Shown: positions 44,973-54,843 of the stretch, piece after piece
Numbering within the stretch: position 1 is the stretch's first letter
Layout: every line of letters starts with the position of its first letter
Assembly: GCF_004359215.1 (NCBI RefSeq)
Contig: NC_090619.1
Location: 1,813,342 to 1,877,341, forward strand
DNA: 64,000 nucleotides
Origin: Bremia lactucae
Lineage: Eukaryota; Oomycota; Peronosporomycetes; Peronosporales; Peronosporaceae
Direction: 5' to 3'
Position numbers and translations under genes: made by a program
The notes under the pieces: generated by a model
Seen by the model: the letters and a program-made list of their open reading frames with translations, nothing else
What the model was told of the DNA's origin: nothing
Databases searched by the model: none

Positions 44973-46586
44973 ATTGAGTGTTTAAATTACGTTTGTCTTG
45001 TCCAAGTTTTTGCTGAATTGAGTAAGTTTCAGATAATTAAAAAAATCTAAAAGCTATCATTCAGCGTGTATCAAACGCACTATTTTTTTTTTTGTTCGTC
45101 GGGACCAAGCTAGACAAAATAAATGTCAGAGATACTTCTTATTCATTCGACGCCAGGCCAATTAGGTCTGCAGAGCTCTTATTGGGTTTGACTATCACAA
45201 GGTGCGTAATTAGATCCCGAATTTTCAGTATTTAAAATGCTAGACACGGGCGGATTTTAATTTTTTTCTGACAGACTGTAATCGTGAAGGTCTTCTTTCG
45301 TTGGAATGGATATGCAAATCTTTTAGATTATTATTAGAGTATACAATTATACGAGTAGTCTGCGCTGGTGCTCCCTCGCACTGCAGCAGCAATTTTCAAT
45401 TATTTTGTTTGGCGGGAGTTGTTATACCTTTTAACGATTACTTTCAAACAGAAAAAAAGTTATCGCGATTACAACTTAAGATTCTGGAATGTGATGCTAA
45501 AAATTAATGGCTAGAACACTGCGATGTAAGAAATAGCTAATTAATTTCAAGGGAAAGCACAATATCGTTCAAGCTAATGCGAGGTTTAAATCAAGCTGTC
45601 GACGTCCTAACTGCAATAAGCCACGAAAATGCAGGCTGTTTTCCGTATCAAAACAAAAGCAGCCGACCGGCCGTGATGGCAAAAGGTGGTTCTACCAAGA
45701 GAATTCAAGGTGCCTTCCTCTAATATTTTAAGCGCAAATAGGTTTTCATCCGACTTCTATACAAACACGTAAAAACTCGCGGTACTCAAAAGTGATTAGC
45801 AAGCAACTTAACGATTTAGAGGTATGCCAGCGTCGACGTCCTGTCATGTAAAAAGACGCATTCTTCACATTGCCGTATTAAGACGCAATTTTTTTTGCGA
45901 AGTCTTCGGGGCCGTGTAGGAGTCACTTAGCTTGCTCATCACCAAATAAAAAAATGCTCTTCGATCAATCGCTGCAAACTTTCATGTTCCTCGCGAAACA
46001 AACTTTTGCGCAATATTGGACGCATATTCCCAAAAACAGTTTATTATTTGCGACTGAACTTCATTGCAATGTGCGCTCATGAATGTGTTGGAGGTCTCCG
46101 CATTGCATAATTCAGAGGAGTGCTATTATGTAAGGCACGAAAATATTCTAGATCGTGTTTTTCTGTCACATGCAACAGGCTTTCTAGCTACTGGTAGCGT
46201 TAAAGACTTGCATTGGCCTTGTATGCAAATTGCCTGAGGTCACTTTAGGTTTTCCGACACTATTTAAATAACTCATGTTACAGCTCTCCCGTGACCTCAA
46301 GAGCAAACGGTTGTATCAGACGATGTACTGTATGTACAGTATTATTTACGCTACTTTTTTTTTGCAGTTTCCATTTTGAGGTTGTCAAGGATGTAAGAAA
46401 CTATTTTAAATTTTAAATTTGAGCTATTATGGAGTATTAAGCGGCTAAAAAAGCATCTTCGGCTACTATTGCTTGTCAGCTTGAAAATAAAAAAAGTTTT
46501 GAAGCAATAATGGACTACGTACCTAATATCACGCTGTACAAGAAATGACTCAAAACCAATAAAAACAACACTCTTCGCCTTGCGTC
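44973..46586. other. Intergenic region
   Basis: AT-rich, with homopolymer runs. A 68-codon frame (45301-45507) is not supported. No repeat family recognised. Confidence 0.4.
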
Positions 46587-47207
46587 ATGGCCTTCATGTC
46601 GGTAGCTCGTCAGGCACGCGCCACTTCTCGATTCCTCTATTCCCGTATGCGCGTTTGTCCTCTTGTAGCTAATGAGCAATTCTTGCAGCGAACGAAGTGG
46701 CAGCGCTTGCCCTGTGCGATGGAGTCTCCGATCCTATCGACTCGAGTAGGCTTTTTGCGAACAAAGGTGAGCGAGCGTGTGGTCCTGCCAGAAGAGAACG
46801 AAATTGAACCTACGCTAGCATTTGACGACAGTGAAATGACAATTGAAGATGCTTCGATTGAAAACTTGCTGAAAGAGCTCAATGAAGTTTTTGAAATTAT
46901 TGCTGCTGTGCCACTGATGGATGAAGAGGAGTATGGGGAAGTGCGCCAACACTTTGAGAGTGGCAGTGGTCTTGATGAGATTGATGAACGTGGGTATAAT
47001 ATTAAAGCTGGGACGCATAAGATTTGGAAGGGTGAGCGCGACCTTACAAAGATTGTTGAGGGATTGGATACCGATTCGGCCCAGATTCTGCAGCGTATCC
47101 TGCTCCACACGCTTAATATTGAGAGAAAAGTGCGTGAGATGCTCTCGAATGGTGGAGTTGATCCCGATGACAAAGATGAGTTGCAAGAAGACAATCAGGT
47201 CATTTGA
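46587..47207 (+). CDS. TCAIM-like mitochondrial protein lacking the J-like domain (short paralog)
   Basis: 206 residues. The N-terminus is Arg/Ser/Ala-rich and acid-free (MAFMSVARQARATSRFLYSR), a likely mitochondrial presequence. It resembles its right-hand neighbour at the N-terminus (PILSTR, FxRTKVSER) and over its last ~125 residues (IENLLKELNEVFEIIAAVP, HFESGSGLDEIDERGYNIKA, QRILLHTLNIERK). The ~150 residues in between, containing the DUF4460 domain of the neighbour, are absent. No stop or shift breaks it, so it may be a functional truncated form. The genes are 360 bp apart, tandem, and probably arose by duplication followed by internal deletion. Confidence 0.7.
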   Translation: MAFMSVARQARATSRFLYSRMRVCPLVANEQFLQRTKWQRLPCAMESPILSTRVGFLRTKVSERVVLPEENEIEPTLAFDDSEMTIEDASIENLLKELNEVFEIIAAVPLMDEEEYGEVRQHFESGSGLDEIDERGYNIKAGTHKIWKGERDLTKIVEGLDTDSAQILQRILLHTLNIERKVREMLSNGGVDPDDKDELQEDNQVI

Positions 47208-47569
47208 GATTGTCCGTTAAAAAAGAAGTCATCTCGACACCATCAAGGTATTGCGGAGATCTTGGTCGAGCCCGCGTGCTTTGCTTTTGCTCTTAACTTT
47301 TGATTCGACACAGGCAATCAAGACGTCTAAGTCCCGTATAAATGATGTACGTATACTTGCACCATTGATAAATTCTCCTTATCTTATGTTAGAAATAAAG
47401 AACGATTGTAAGAATACCTCGCCGTAAAATGCACAAGAAAATGGGCAACATGTAATTTCAGGCATGACCCGAATTTGTGCTCATTACGAAAAACGCATAT
47501 TTTGCTCTCAAAAAAAGTGATAAATAATTTTATTCATTCTTGCCTTCAGGGCTCTGAAAAGCGGTGGTA

Positions 47570-48667
47570 ATGGGCTTCGTCGCACTAGCTCGTCAGACGC
47601 TTATCGTTTCTCGCTTCCAAATGCACGCGTCTACACGCTTAAGCACAGCAATTCCCTGGCAACAAATGCATAAGCACCGCGTGCCTTGCTCTATCGACCC
47701 TCCATTCCTATCAACCCGAACCAGCAGCATTAGTTTTGTACGAACAAAAGTCAGCGAACGCACGCTCCGTCGGAAGAAATTACGCGTCAACAAGAGCCAA
47801 AAAGGAGTCAAGGTGCCAATTCTTAAAGAAACGTTGCGCAAGCTCTATTTGCGTACGCATCCGGATCTCTTTGGACAGTATCCAACGCAGCAGCGCGCAA
47901 ATGAGGAATCGTACAAAGAGCTCTTGGGCATCCTGGACGCCATTGAGAAACACAATCAATTTCCCCCAGCCAAGACCTTAAAACTTCCATTTTTTTTAAA
48001 AACACCTATCGAGGGTGAATTTAAAGAAGTCGAGTTGCAACTACGCACGACGGGAGGTGCATGTAATACGTTGGTAGAGGAGGCATTGGGTCAATTTTTC
48101 AGCAACTGTGGGCTCCCTGAGGTCTTTCAATGGGACAAAGGAAGCTGGGGCAAAAGTGTAGGTAAACACGCAGTAGAGAATCCAAATTTAGGCTTTGAAA
48201 AGGAAGATGAAACGCATGAGAACGACCGTCACGAGGCCAAGCGCGAAGAACGGCATTCTTCAGCTCCGGCTTATAATCCCGTGGATCGTAAAGCACCAGA
48301 AGATCATTCGATTGAAAAGGTTCTGAATGAGTTAGACGACACGTTGCAGCTTATTGCTGTCGTGCCATATCTTGACGACGACGACAAGCAACAGCAAGCT
48401 ATTAAAACTCATTTTGAACACGGATCAGGTCTCGATGACCTCGATGCTCAAGGGTATTCACTGAAAGCGGGAGTTATTCAATTGTGGCAAGGCGAACGGA
48501 ATCTACAGGCACTGATTCCTGGATTAGATGGCGACTCGGCGATTCTAATGCAGCGAATTTTGCTTCATACCGTCGATATTGAAAAGCGTCTCGAGAACGT
48601 CATTGCTCAAAGCTCCTTGGACGTTACGAGATTCACTGCGGAAGCTTGTAATCAACAGAGCGAGTAA
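47570..48667 (+). CDS. TCAIM-like protein with DUF4460 domain
   Basis: 365 residues from ATG 47570 (MGFVALARQTLIVSRFQMHA, likely mitochondrial presequence). An upstream GTG would add two residues only. Residues about 85-130 (LRKLYLRTHPDLFGQYP, YKELLGILDAIE) are the J-domain-like DUF4460 found in animal TCAIM (T-cell activation inhibitor, mitochondrial). A charged linker (about 205-245) leads to the conserved C-terminal part (FEHGSGLDDLDAQGYSLKAG, LWQGERNL, LMQRILLHTVDIEK). Biochemical role unknown in this lineage; location in mitochondria is inferred. Intact. Confidence 0.75.
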   Translation: MGFVALARQTLIVSRFQMHASTRLSTAIPWQQMHKHRVPCSIDPPFLSTRTSSISFVRTKVSERTLRRKKLRVNKSQKGVKVPILKETLRKLYLRTHPDLFGQYPTQQRANEESYKELLGILDAIEKHNQFPPAKTLKLPFFLKTPIEGEFKEVELQLRTTGGACNTLVEEALGQFFSNCGLPEVFQWDKGSWGKSVGKHAVENPNLGFEKEDETHENDRHEAKREERHSSAPAYNPVDRKAPEDHSIEKVLNELDDTLQLIAVVPYLDDDDKQQQAIKTHFEHGSGLDDLDAQGYSLKAGVIQLWQGERNLQALIPGLDGDSAILMQRILLHTVDIEKRLENVIAQSSLDVTRFTAEACNQQSE

Positions 48668-48896
48668 AGATTCTTGGATGACTTTATCGATAAAAGATTA
48701 TCGCGTTATGTGGGCATTTACAATGAATTAATTGTTAAGCACTGAACTTACATGCCCAAATGCACAAAAGATGACACGGCACTAGGACCTGCACCCAGGA
48801 TTGGAAAGAATAGTGAATTACTTCTTTGAGTCGCTGTCCTAGACAGGAATTAGCTCTTACATAACATCGAGTGACCCGGGGCCGTCAGTTTAGCAC
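48668..48896. other. Intergenic
   Basis: 3' flank of the TCAIM-like gene. Nothing recognised. Confidence 0.4.
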
Positions 48897-49436
48897 GAAA
48901 TGGAACGGGGTGTACCGTTAAAACATGAATATTATTTCTGTAAGAGAAAATAATAAAGAAGTATTTACGTTGGAATTGTTATATTCAACTTAAATTCCTA
49001 GGTACTTAATTGAAGTAATAAAAAAAAAACCTACCACTTAAGTGTGCTTCATATATATGTGACCCACCCTTATGTATGTGATGCACATTGGTACATCCTA
49101 GCGTCATCCGCTATGCGAAATACCCAAAAACGATACGCTCGCAGCACATATTAGTCTATCTACAAAGACGGCATTTATGCTAGGTAATAACAGAAATTTA
49201 TATTTAATGCGATTAAATATAAATCAGTCTTAAACTTACAATATACTTGATAAGTTTGCACGAGGAGCCGGATTACCGCTCCCGTGACGACACTTTTATC
49301 AGTGTACTTCGTGAGTTGGGTGAGGTCGCTAAGGCGCCCACCACAAACCTCACTGCACGTGAGAGAAGGCGGTAAATCGTCGAAGGTGTGTGCGTGCGTA
49401 GTACGTGGCAGCTTTAAGTAGCGCCCGTCTACACTT
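48897..49436 (+). repeat. LTR fragments: G/B-like start then family-C 5' LTR
   Basis: 48900-49020 resembles the start of the B/G LTRs (GGAACGGGGTGTACCGTTA, TTATTTCTGTAAGAG). From about 49060 to 49436 the sequence is family-C LTR (GTGACCCACCCTTATGTATGTG, CTAGCGTCATCCGCTATGCG, GCCGGATTACCGCTCCCGTG, end GCCCGTCTACA), followed by C gag. Confidence 0.6.
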
Positions 49437-50520
49437 GGTGGAACTTGAAATCCTTCCCACGACCCGCATCTTTGAGCGTGTACGTGAGGATGAGCCTCAA
49501 TATCGATTGGACTCATTTCCCCCCACCTCCGAACATCATCGGGAGTTGGCTGAGCAGACGGCGCAGGGACTTAGGGAACAAGCCATGGCCAGGGTCTTGG
49601 GTAGTCTCCTGAGCAACATGTTACTCAGTTGGAGCAGTTTGACGCACTCATGCTCGGACAGCGAAGGGTCGCGTCCGAGGCACAAAGCCATGCTACGGCG
49701 GAGTCTGTCACACAGACTCAGGATGAGCTAAGGCGAGAGCAGGCTCGAAGCGAGGCTTTCAACAGGACTGTTAAGATGCTCTCCGCTCTCAGCCGAGGCT
49801 TATTCGGATGGACCCGCCCAAGTTCGATGGAACTGCAGCGCGCACGATATCCATCGGCTGTTAGCAGTAAAGCAATGCGGTGTGTCGCAGCTAATCGAAG
49901 ATGACAGCCCGATGGTGCCGTACTCCATGTCGCACCCGCGCGGTAAAGCCTCAGAGTGGGCTTACTCGGCGGGTATAGCGTATTCAAGGTGTTCCCTTCA
50001 TGGGCGATTATAAGACAAAGACTCGCGCCATGTGCCAGCCACCAAACAACGAGGTGTTGCATAAGGTGCGCGTTTTCGGGGCGTGGCAGGCGAAGCGATC
50101 TATGCAAGAGCATGTGCAGGAGATGCACTAGCTGTCGGGATCAATTACCGTAGGTCCGATTGGGGAGCACATAAAAGTGCCCAAGTTTATGAACGGAATA
50201 CGTCATGGCTCATCGTGACAGGCTCTTATTAGAAAGGTGCCGTCAACGATGGAATCCAAATTGCCTTAGTTGAGGAGAAATTTTACAACAGTGCCTCGGC
50301 GATAGCTTGGTATAAGCCGTCGGCCGAGAGAACAGGTGTCACTTCCATGGAGTTGGGCAATGCAGACGTTGTCTGTCACAAATGTGGCAAGCGCAGTCAT
50401 ATGAGCGCTGCTATGCCTGGGCCCCTGCTGGGGCGAAGACGCCCAGCAAGAGGAATCCCTTTCCGAAGAGCGATGGCAATAACCAGCGTGCGAGACGCAT
50501 GAGTCCGCATCTACCACTGA
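49437..50520 (+). pseudogene. Family-C gag
   Basis: Frames read PTTRIFERVREDEPQYRLDS, TSEHHRELAEQTAQGL, EAQSHATAESVTQTQDELRR (coiled-coil-like), capsid-like WTRPSSMELQ and KASEWAYSAG, and a zinc knuckle CHKCGKRSHMSA at about 50370-50410 whose last Cys is out of frame. It then jumps straight into the end of RNase H, so protease, RT and most of RNase H are deleted at about 50520. Confidence 0.6.
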
Positions 50521-50532
50521 GGGGTCGAAAAA

Positions 50533-51167
50533 ATGCAGGAGAAAGCTGAGGTAAATCGCTTTAGCTTCATCGATGGCCTGTTATGGCATCAGCTGTCACC
50601 TTGTGATTCCTTGGGAATCTATGTGCCTCATGACACAGACCTCAAGCTGATGACCCTTCACGAGCTCCATGATGCGCCATCTAGTGGGCATCTGGGCCGT
50701 GAAAAGACATTCTTACGAGTGTCAGAGAAATTTTGGTGAACGCACTTATTTAGATGGGTGGCCAACTATATTCGCTCTTGCGAACAGTGTCAGCATAAAG
50801 CCTGCACCGTCCAGCAGTGCGCCACTGAAGCCGCTACCGATTCCAACCAACTGTTGGAAGTCAGTAAGTCTAGACTTCACATTAGGGTCGGACGGGGCTC
50901 GTCGTCTTCGTAAACGGTCTAAGCAAGATGGTTCATTCAGCACCATGTAAGACATCGATCAAAGGCAAGTAGGCAGCTCTCTTGTCCTGGATCGCGTATA
51001 CCGATTACACGAGATGGCCGAGTCCATAGTATTGGACCGGGATCAATGATTTACGTCTGGGTTTTGGCGACAAGTGCTTGGGCTGCTAGGTGGCGAGTTC
51101 CCCATGTCGACTGCAGACCATCCTCAGATCAATGGCCAAACAGAACGTGCCAATCAGGTCGTGGTGG
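50533..51167 (+). pseudogene. Family-C integrase fragment
   Basis: LLWHQLSPCDSLGIYVPHD and GHLGREKTFLRVSEKFW mark the junction to integrase. Then IRSCEQCQHKACT (zinc-binding) and, after shifts, MSTADHPQINGQTERANQVV, where the catalytic Glu is present. Cut at 51167 by a family-B LTR piece. Confidence 0.65.
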
Positions 51168-51315
51168 ATAAATAGATATAATGGCCTATACCTATTTATG
51201 GATAAGATTTCTGAACATTACTATGTAAGTAATATTCTCCAAATATTCTCTACCTTTTAGATAATATATTAATAAACTATTTATAAGTGTTAATTTTATG
51301 TAACGATACACCCCG
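51168..51315 (-). repeat. Family-B LTR fragment, inverted
   Basis: It matches 1006-1158 (ATAAATAGATATAATGGCCT, GTTAATTTTATGTAACGATA, CACCCCG). It stops a few bases short of the LTR terminus, where 18S rDNA begins. Confidence 0.75.
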
Positions 51316-51454
51316 TCGTAGCATGCGTGCGGCCCAGAACATCTAAGGGCATCCCAGACCTGTTATTGCCTCCAACTTCCTTTGGTTTGATTACCCAAAA
51401 GTCCATCTAAGAAGTCCACACACCTACCAAAAATGGTAAGCGGAACTATTTAGC
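51316..51454 (-). pseudogene. Fragment of nuclear 18S rRNA gene
   Basis: On the minus strand it contains TTCCGCTTACC, GTGTGTGGACTTCTTAGATGG, CAAAGGAAGTTGGAGGCAAT, AACAGGTCTGGGATGCCCTT and GATGTTCTGGGCCGCACGC. This is the conserved 18S rRNA stretch in the 3' major domain. About 139 bp, slightly mutated, sandwiched between two LTR scraps. Confidence 0.85.
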
Positions 51455-51636
51455 ACGAGCCGGATTACCGCTCCCGTGAAGACACTTAATCAAAGTACTT
51501 AGTGCGTTAGGTGAAGTCGCTAACGCGCCCACCGCAACTACCTCACTGCACGCAAAAGAAGCTGGTTAAACCGCCTCCTCGCTGTGCTATGGTGTGTGTA
51601 TAAGTAGAGCGTGGCCGCATTACGACGTGCCCGCTT
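51455..51636 (+). repeat. Family-C LTR fragment (3' part)
   Basis: It starts CACGAGCCGGATTACCGCTC (first two bases shared with the rDNA end) and runs to GACGTGCCCGC, as at 22823-22954. Confidence 0.75.
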
Positions 51637-52402
51637 GCAGTTTACTGATGCCTGAATTGAGTCCTGAGCATTTATCGTTTAATTAAAATTCATCAGATAG
51701 GAAGATCAATAAAAATCTTGAGTCTGGTTCGCGAGGCGAAAATAGCCAAATCGACCACCCTTACAATGAAGCTTAAATTTTAGCCCACGCAATTTTAATT
51801 TTAGAGGTCGAGCATAATTTCGAGCGTACACTCGCTGCAGCATATATTTACAGCGGAACATCGTAGGAAGATGCAGGTATCATTTAGGCCTTCGCTGTCT
51901 ACTGAAAGTCGTTTACGCTATCACTACATTTAGGTTAGCGTCAGCAGTTGGCGTATGCGTAAAATTTTAACGCTCGCTCATACCAGGCTTGCTCCTGATC
52001 TGGTAATCGACAATATCAAAGCCGGGTCTAAGAATGGGTCTGGCTTGGTCCCGCCTTTTCGAGTACAGCTAATCACACATGCGGAGGCTGCCTATTTGGC
52101 GTTACTCGAAGAGCAGCACGCGCACCGAAAGGCCTTATCAAATTACTATAGTGGCCGCTTATGCCATATACAACTTAAATAACGTTCCTATAAAGCTCAG
52201 CAGTGTGTCCAACAAATGGTGCTGGTCGAATGTACGGTTCCGTACCGCTTGGAGGTCGAAACCTCAATACCGAACAAAATGGAGTTAACGTTAGACATAT
52301 GGAATATCATCAAATGTTGACGTTGCATTTTATGCGCAATCGGAGACGCGGTTGTGCCTGTTCACGCGCGCTCGCCCAAATCGACGTGTTTTTGACTGCC
52401 TC
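51637..52402 (+). pseudogene. Second copy of the X-Y host gene fragment (uninterrupted)
   Basis: Inverted copy of 35907-36120 plus 36651-37200, without the solo LTR. Best coding stretch 51955-52182 (LAHTRLAPDLVIDNIKAGSK, VQLITHAEAAYLALLEEQ), continuing after a stop with QQMVLVECTVPYRLEVETSI. A host gene remnant that I cannot name. It abuts a family-A LTR at 52403. Confidence 0.5.
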
Positions 52403-52450
52403 TGTAATGAGGCACACATTGGTTGGAGAACCGTTTTGTGGTACCTTTAT
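52403..52450 (+). repeat. 48-bp duplicate of the A-LTR start
   Basis: TGTAATGAGGCACACATTGG.. is followed at 52451 by TGTAATGGGGCACACATCGG... The LTR head is tandemly repeated. Confidence 0.8.
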
Positions 52451-52734
52451 TGTAATGGGGCACACATCGGTTGGAGAACCGTTGTTGTGGTACATTTACT
52501 TTATGGGTAAATACCCTTTTATTCTATTTTAAAATAATTAATTACTTAAATTCCATTTATTATGGGTAACAAATGTAGTCGCCGCCAGATATATATCTGG
52601 CGGCCGAAATCTATTTTGAATTAGCTACGGTAAGGTTTTGAATTTAAATTAAAATTAAAAATGCTGAGTTTTCCTTTTGATCTTGAAGTCTAAAAGTCTT
52701 CCTCTATCTTTAGCAGCGAAGAAGCTCCGCTACA
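52451..52734 (+). repeat. 5' LTR of family-A element A4, internally deleted
   Basis: It starts TGTAATGGGG and ends GCTCCGCTACA. About 180 bp are missing relative to 25975-26442, between the TTTTGATCTT and AAAAGTCTTCC blocks. A primer-site-like TCTGGTAGCACTAGTAGTC follows. Confidence 0.75.
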
Positions 52735-52790
52735 TCTGGTAGCACTAGTAGTCAATCTCTGAGTCTTTATAAGACTAAGCCTTCACTGAA

Positions 52791-53570
52791 ATGGAAGAGG
52801 TCTCAAAACTTATAGAAGCGCAGGGCATAGCGTATGACAAGCTCAAAACTTTATTTGGGCTTGAATATGTAAAGTTCAGTATATTCAGGGACCAGAGGTT
52901 TTGCATGCAAGGGTTGAAACCTTCATGCGTACGAATCCTCCCCGATCGGCCAGGTTCAGGATCACCCTTGCGGCATCTATGCCAACTCGGTATATCTCTG
53001 TACCTCGAAGATAGAGCCATGGAGTGGGCACTCTCGTGCAGCGTCCATAGACGACGCTTTTTTTTCTCATGGGATTCGGTAATTCAGCAAATGACCAGCA
53101 TGTTTGCACCGCCTGATCAGGCTTTTCGCATGCGAGCACGGCGAGCACGGCGAATAGCGACTCTACAGGTTAAACGAACCTTAGGGGACTATGTCTAGGA
53201 GTTAGAACTTCCATTGCATCTATGCATCAAGACCCGGTGCAAGAAGCAATTGTCGTAACAATCTTTAAGGGGAATCTTAATGAGTGCTTTGTTCGGACGG
53301 AATTATTCCGATCCCATCCTGCTACTAACAAAGAGGCAGTTGCCATAGCGCTACGCACCGAATTTGACTTTAAGTCTGCTCGCGTTTGCACGCCTGTTTA
53401 CCGAACAAGCTTCTCGAACATGGGTTCCGTCTAATAGAGCGGAACCTATGGATTTAAGCCTCGCTGGGGAAGGAAAATAGGCTCTTCAAGGTGTAGAACA
53501 GCAGAAGACCATTCGTAGAGATGCTATATGTGCGGAAGCCCGAAACATTTCCGCCCTGCCTGCCCTCTTC
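52791..53570 (+). pseudogene. Family-A gag (A4)
   Basis: MEEVSKLIEAQGIAYDKLKT starts at 52791. FAPPDQAFRMRARRARR, HQDPVQEAIVVTIFKGNLNE (53222-53434) and zinc knuckle CYMCGSPKHFRPAC (about 53525-53565) follow in broken frames. A stop near 53199 separates the parts. From 53091 the sequence is indistinguishable by eye from the reverse complement of A1. Confidence 0.7.
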
Positions 53571-53742
53571 AAAATTCGCGTAAAGCTCGAAAGAGCTCCA
53601 TCTCCGACCTATACCAGAGATCTGGTACGGTGCGGGGAAACGTCGAAACCCAGTAGGTGCGGGGCGCCCTACTGGGGAAGACCTAGGCTCAATTGAACCT
53701 CAAGGAGGTGAGAATAAACAGAACCTAGCCCCGATTAGCTCG

Positions 53743-54309
53743 GTGCTCAATGGAACGGGGCGAGAGTACAAGCCTGGCTTGTTAGTCTCGCAAGCGACTG
53801 TAAAGGGCTTTGATAAGCCGTGGTCAATTTTAATTGACTCAGAAGCGTCTTGCAATTATGCTCTACGCATTTCCCTTGAAGGAAGTCGACGATACGTTAA
53901 GGCGCTTAGAGCGCATGAAGGTGAAACAATCACTGTTCGCTTAGAGACTTGGACTCGTGTCACTGTTCCCAAAATTCCATTGAACTTAGGCATAAAGCTT
54001 CGGAACTTTGACAGTATGGAACGCTGTCTCGTCGTTGATTTGGATTCGAGATATGATCTCATCCTTGGTATGGCCTGGTTTGAACACCATGAGCCATGGA
54101 TCGATTGGAGGTCTAAGACCTTAGGCGCCACGCGCAATGTTCCTAGCAAAGTTTTGGAGAGTCATGAACCCAGCTTTGCTAGGCAACAAACGCACTATTG
54201 GCGTGGATCATTGAATGAGTATGTCAGTGTTTTAGACATTGGCATGTCTGAATTAATAAACTCTAATGTTAAAAAAACATTAATTCTGAGCCCGACTCAG
54301 CAGAAATAA
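53743..54309 (+). CDS. Family-A aspartic protease region (A4 copy)
   Basis: 188 codons, translation identical to 27590-28156, including the IDSEAS variant of the active site and RYDLILGMAWFEHHEPWIDW. Part of the repeated 3,423-bp tract. Confidence 0.7.
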   Translation: MLNGTGREYKPGLLVSQATVKGFDKPWSILIDSEASCNYALRISLEGSRRYVKALRAHEGETITVRLETWTRVTVPKIPLNLGIKLRNFDSMERCLVVDLDSRYDLILGMAWFEHHEPWIDWRSKTLGATRNVPSKVLESHEPSFARQQTHYWRGSLNEYVSVLDIGMSELINSNVKKTLILSPTQQK

Positions 54310-54843
54310 GTGGAACGGCACGTACTCCGTCGAGTGACAATCGTTATAATAACGAGTCACTTAATGCTGAAAGCATTGTTGGCCTAAGGCCAAATCATCA
54401 AGGGTGCAATATCCCTGAGGTACATGGAGTGGCACGTCTAAGTCCACCGAGCATGGTCGGCCCGAGGTGGCATCATACTGAGTGTCAGTAGTGACACTAT
54501 TGGCGGTTCACCAGGGCATTTCGGGTCAAACCCTTCTGATACACGTGAAGTGACTTGCTGGACATGGAAGTTAGGTTACCTAACTCCTTGTCGGATGTCA
54601 ATTAAACACCATGTCTTGTATAGAACCAATACAGGCTGGAAAACCCGGAGACGTGAATGTCCCGGCCTCTAACAGGCGTATAGTCTCCCTCCAAGACAGG
54701 ATGGACACGAAGCGTGTTTACCCTCACAAAGTAATACGAGTGAGCAAGTACATACGCTTGTAAATGGCGTAACCGGTAACATTGAGGGGGAAGTTAGCCT
54801 TGCGGCAATCCCCTCGTTACATGCTCTTTTAGAGCTAGACGAA

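Noticed and set aside
46637..47194. 185-codon minus-strand frame under the short TCAIM-like gene
   Set aside because: Shadow of a conserved plus-strand protein that has a paralog next door; Ser-rich antisense composition.
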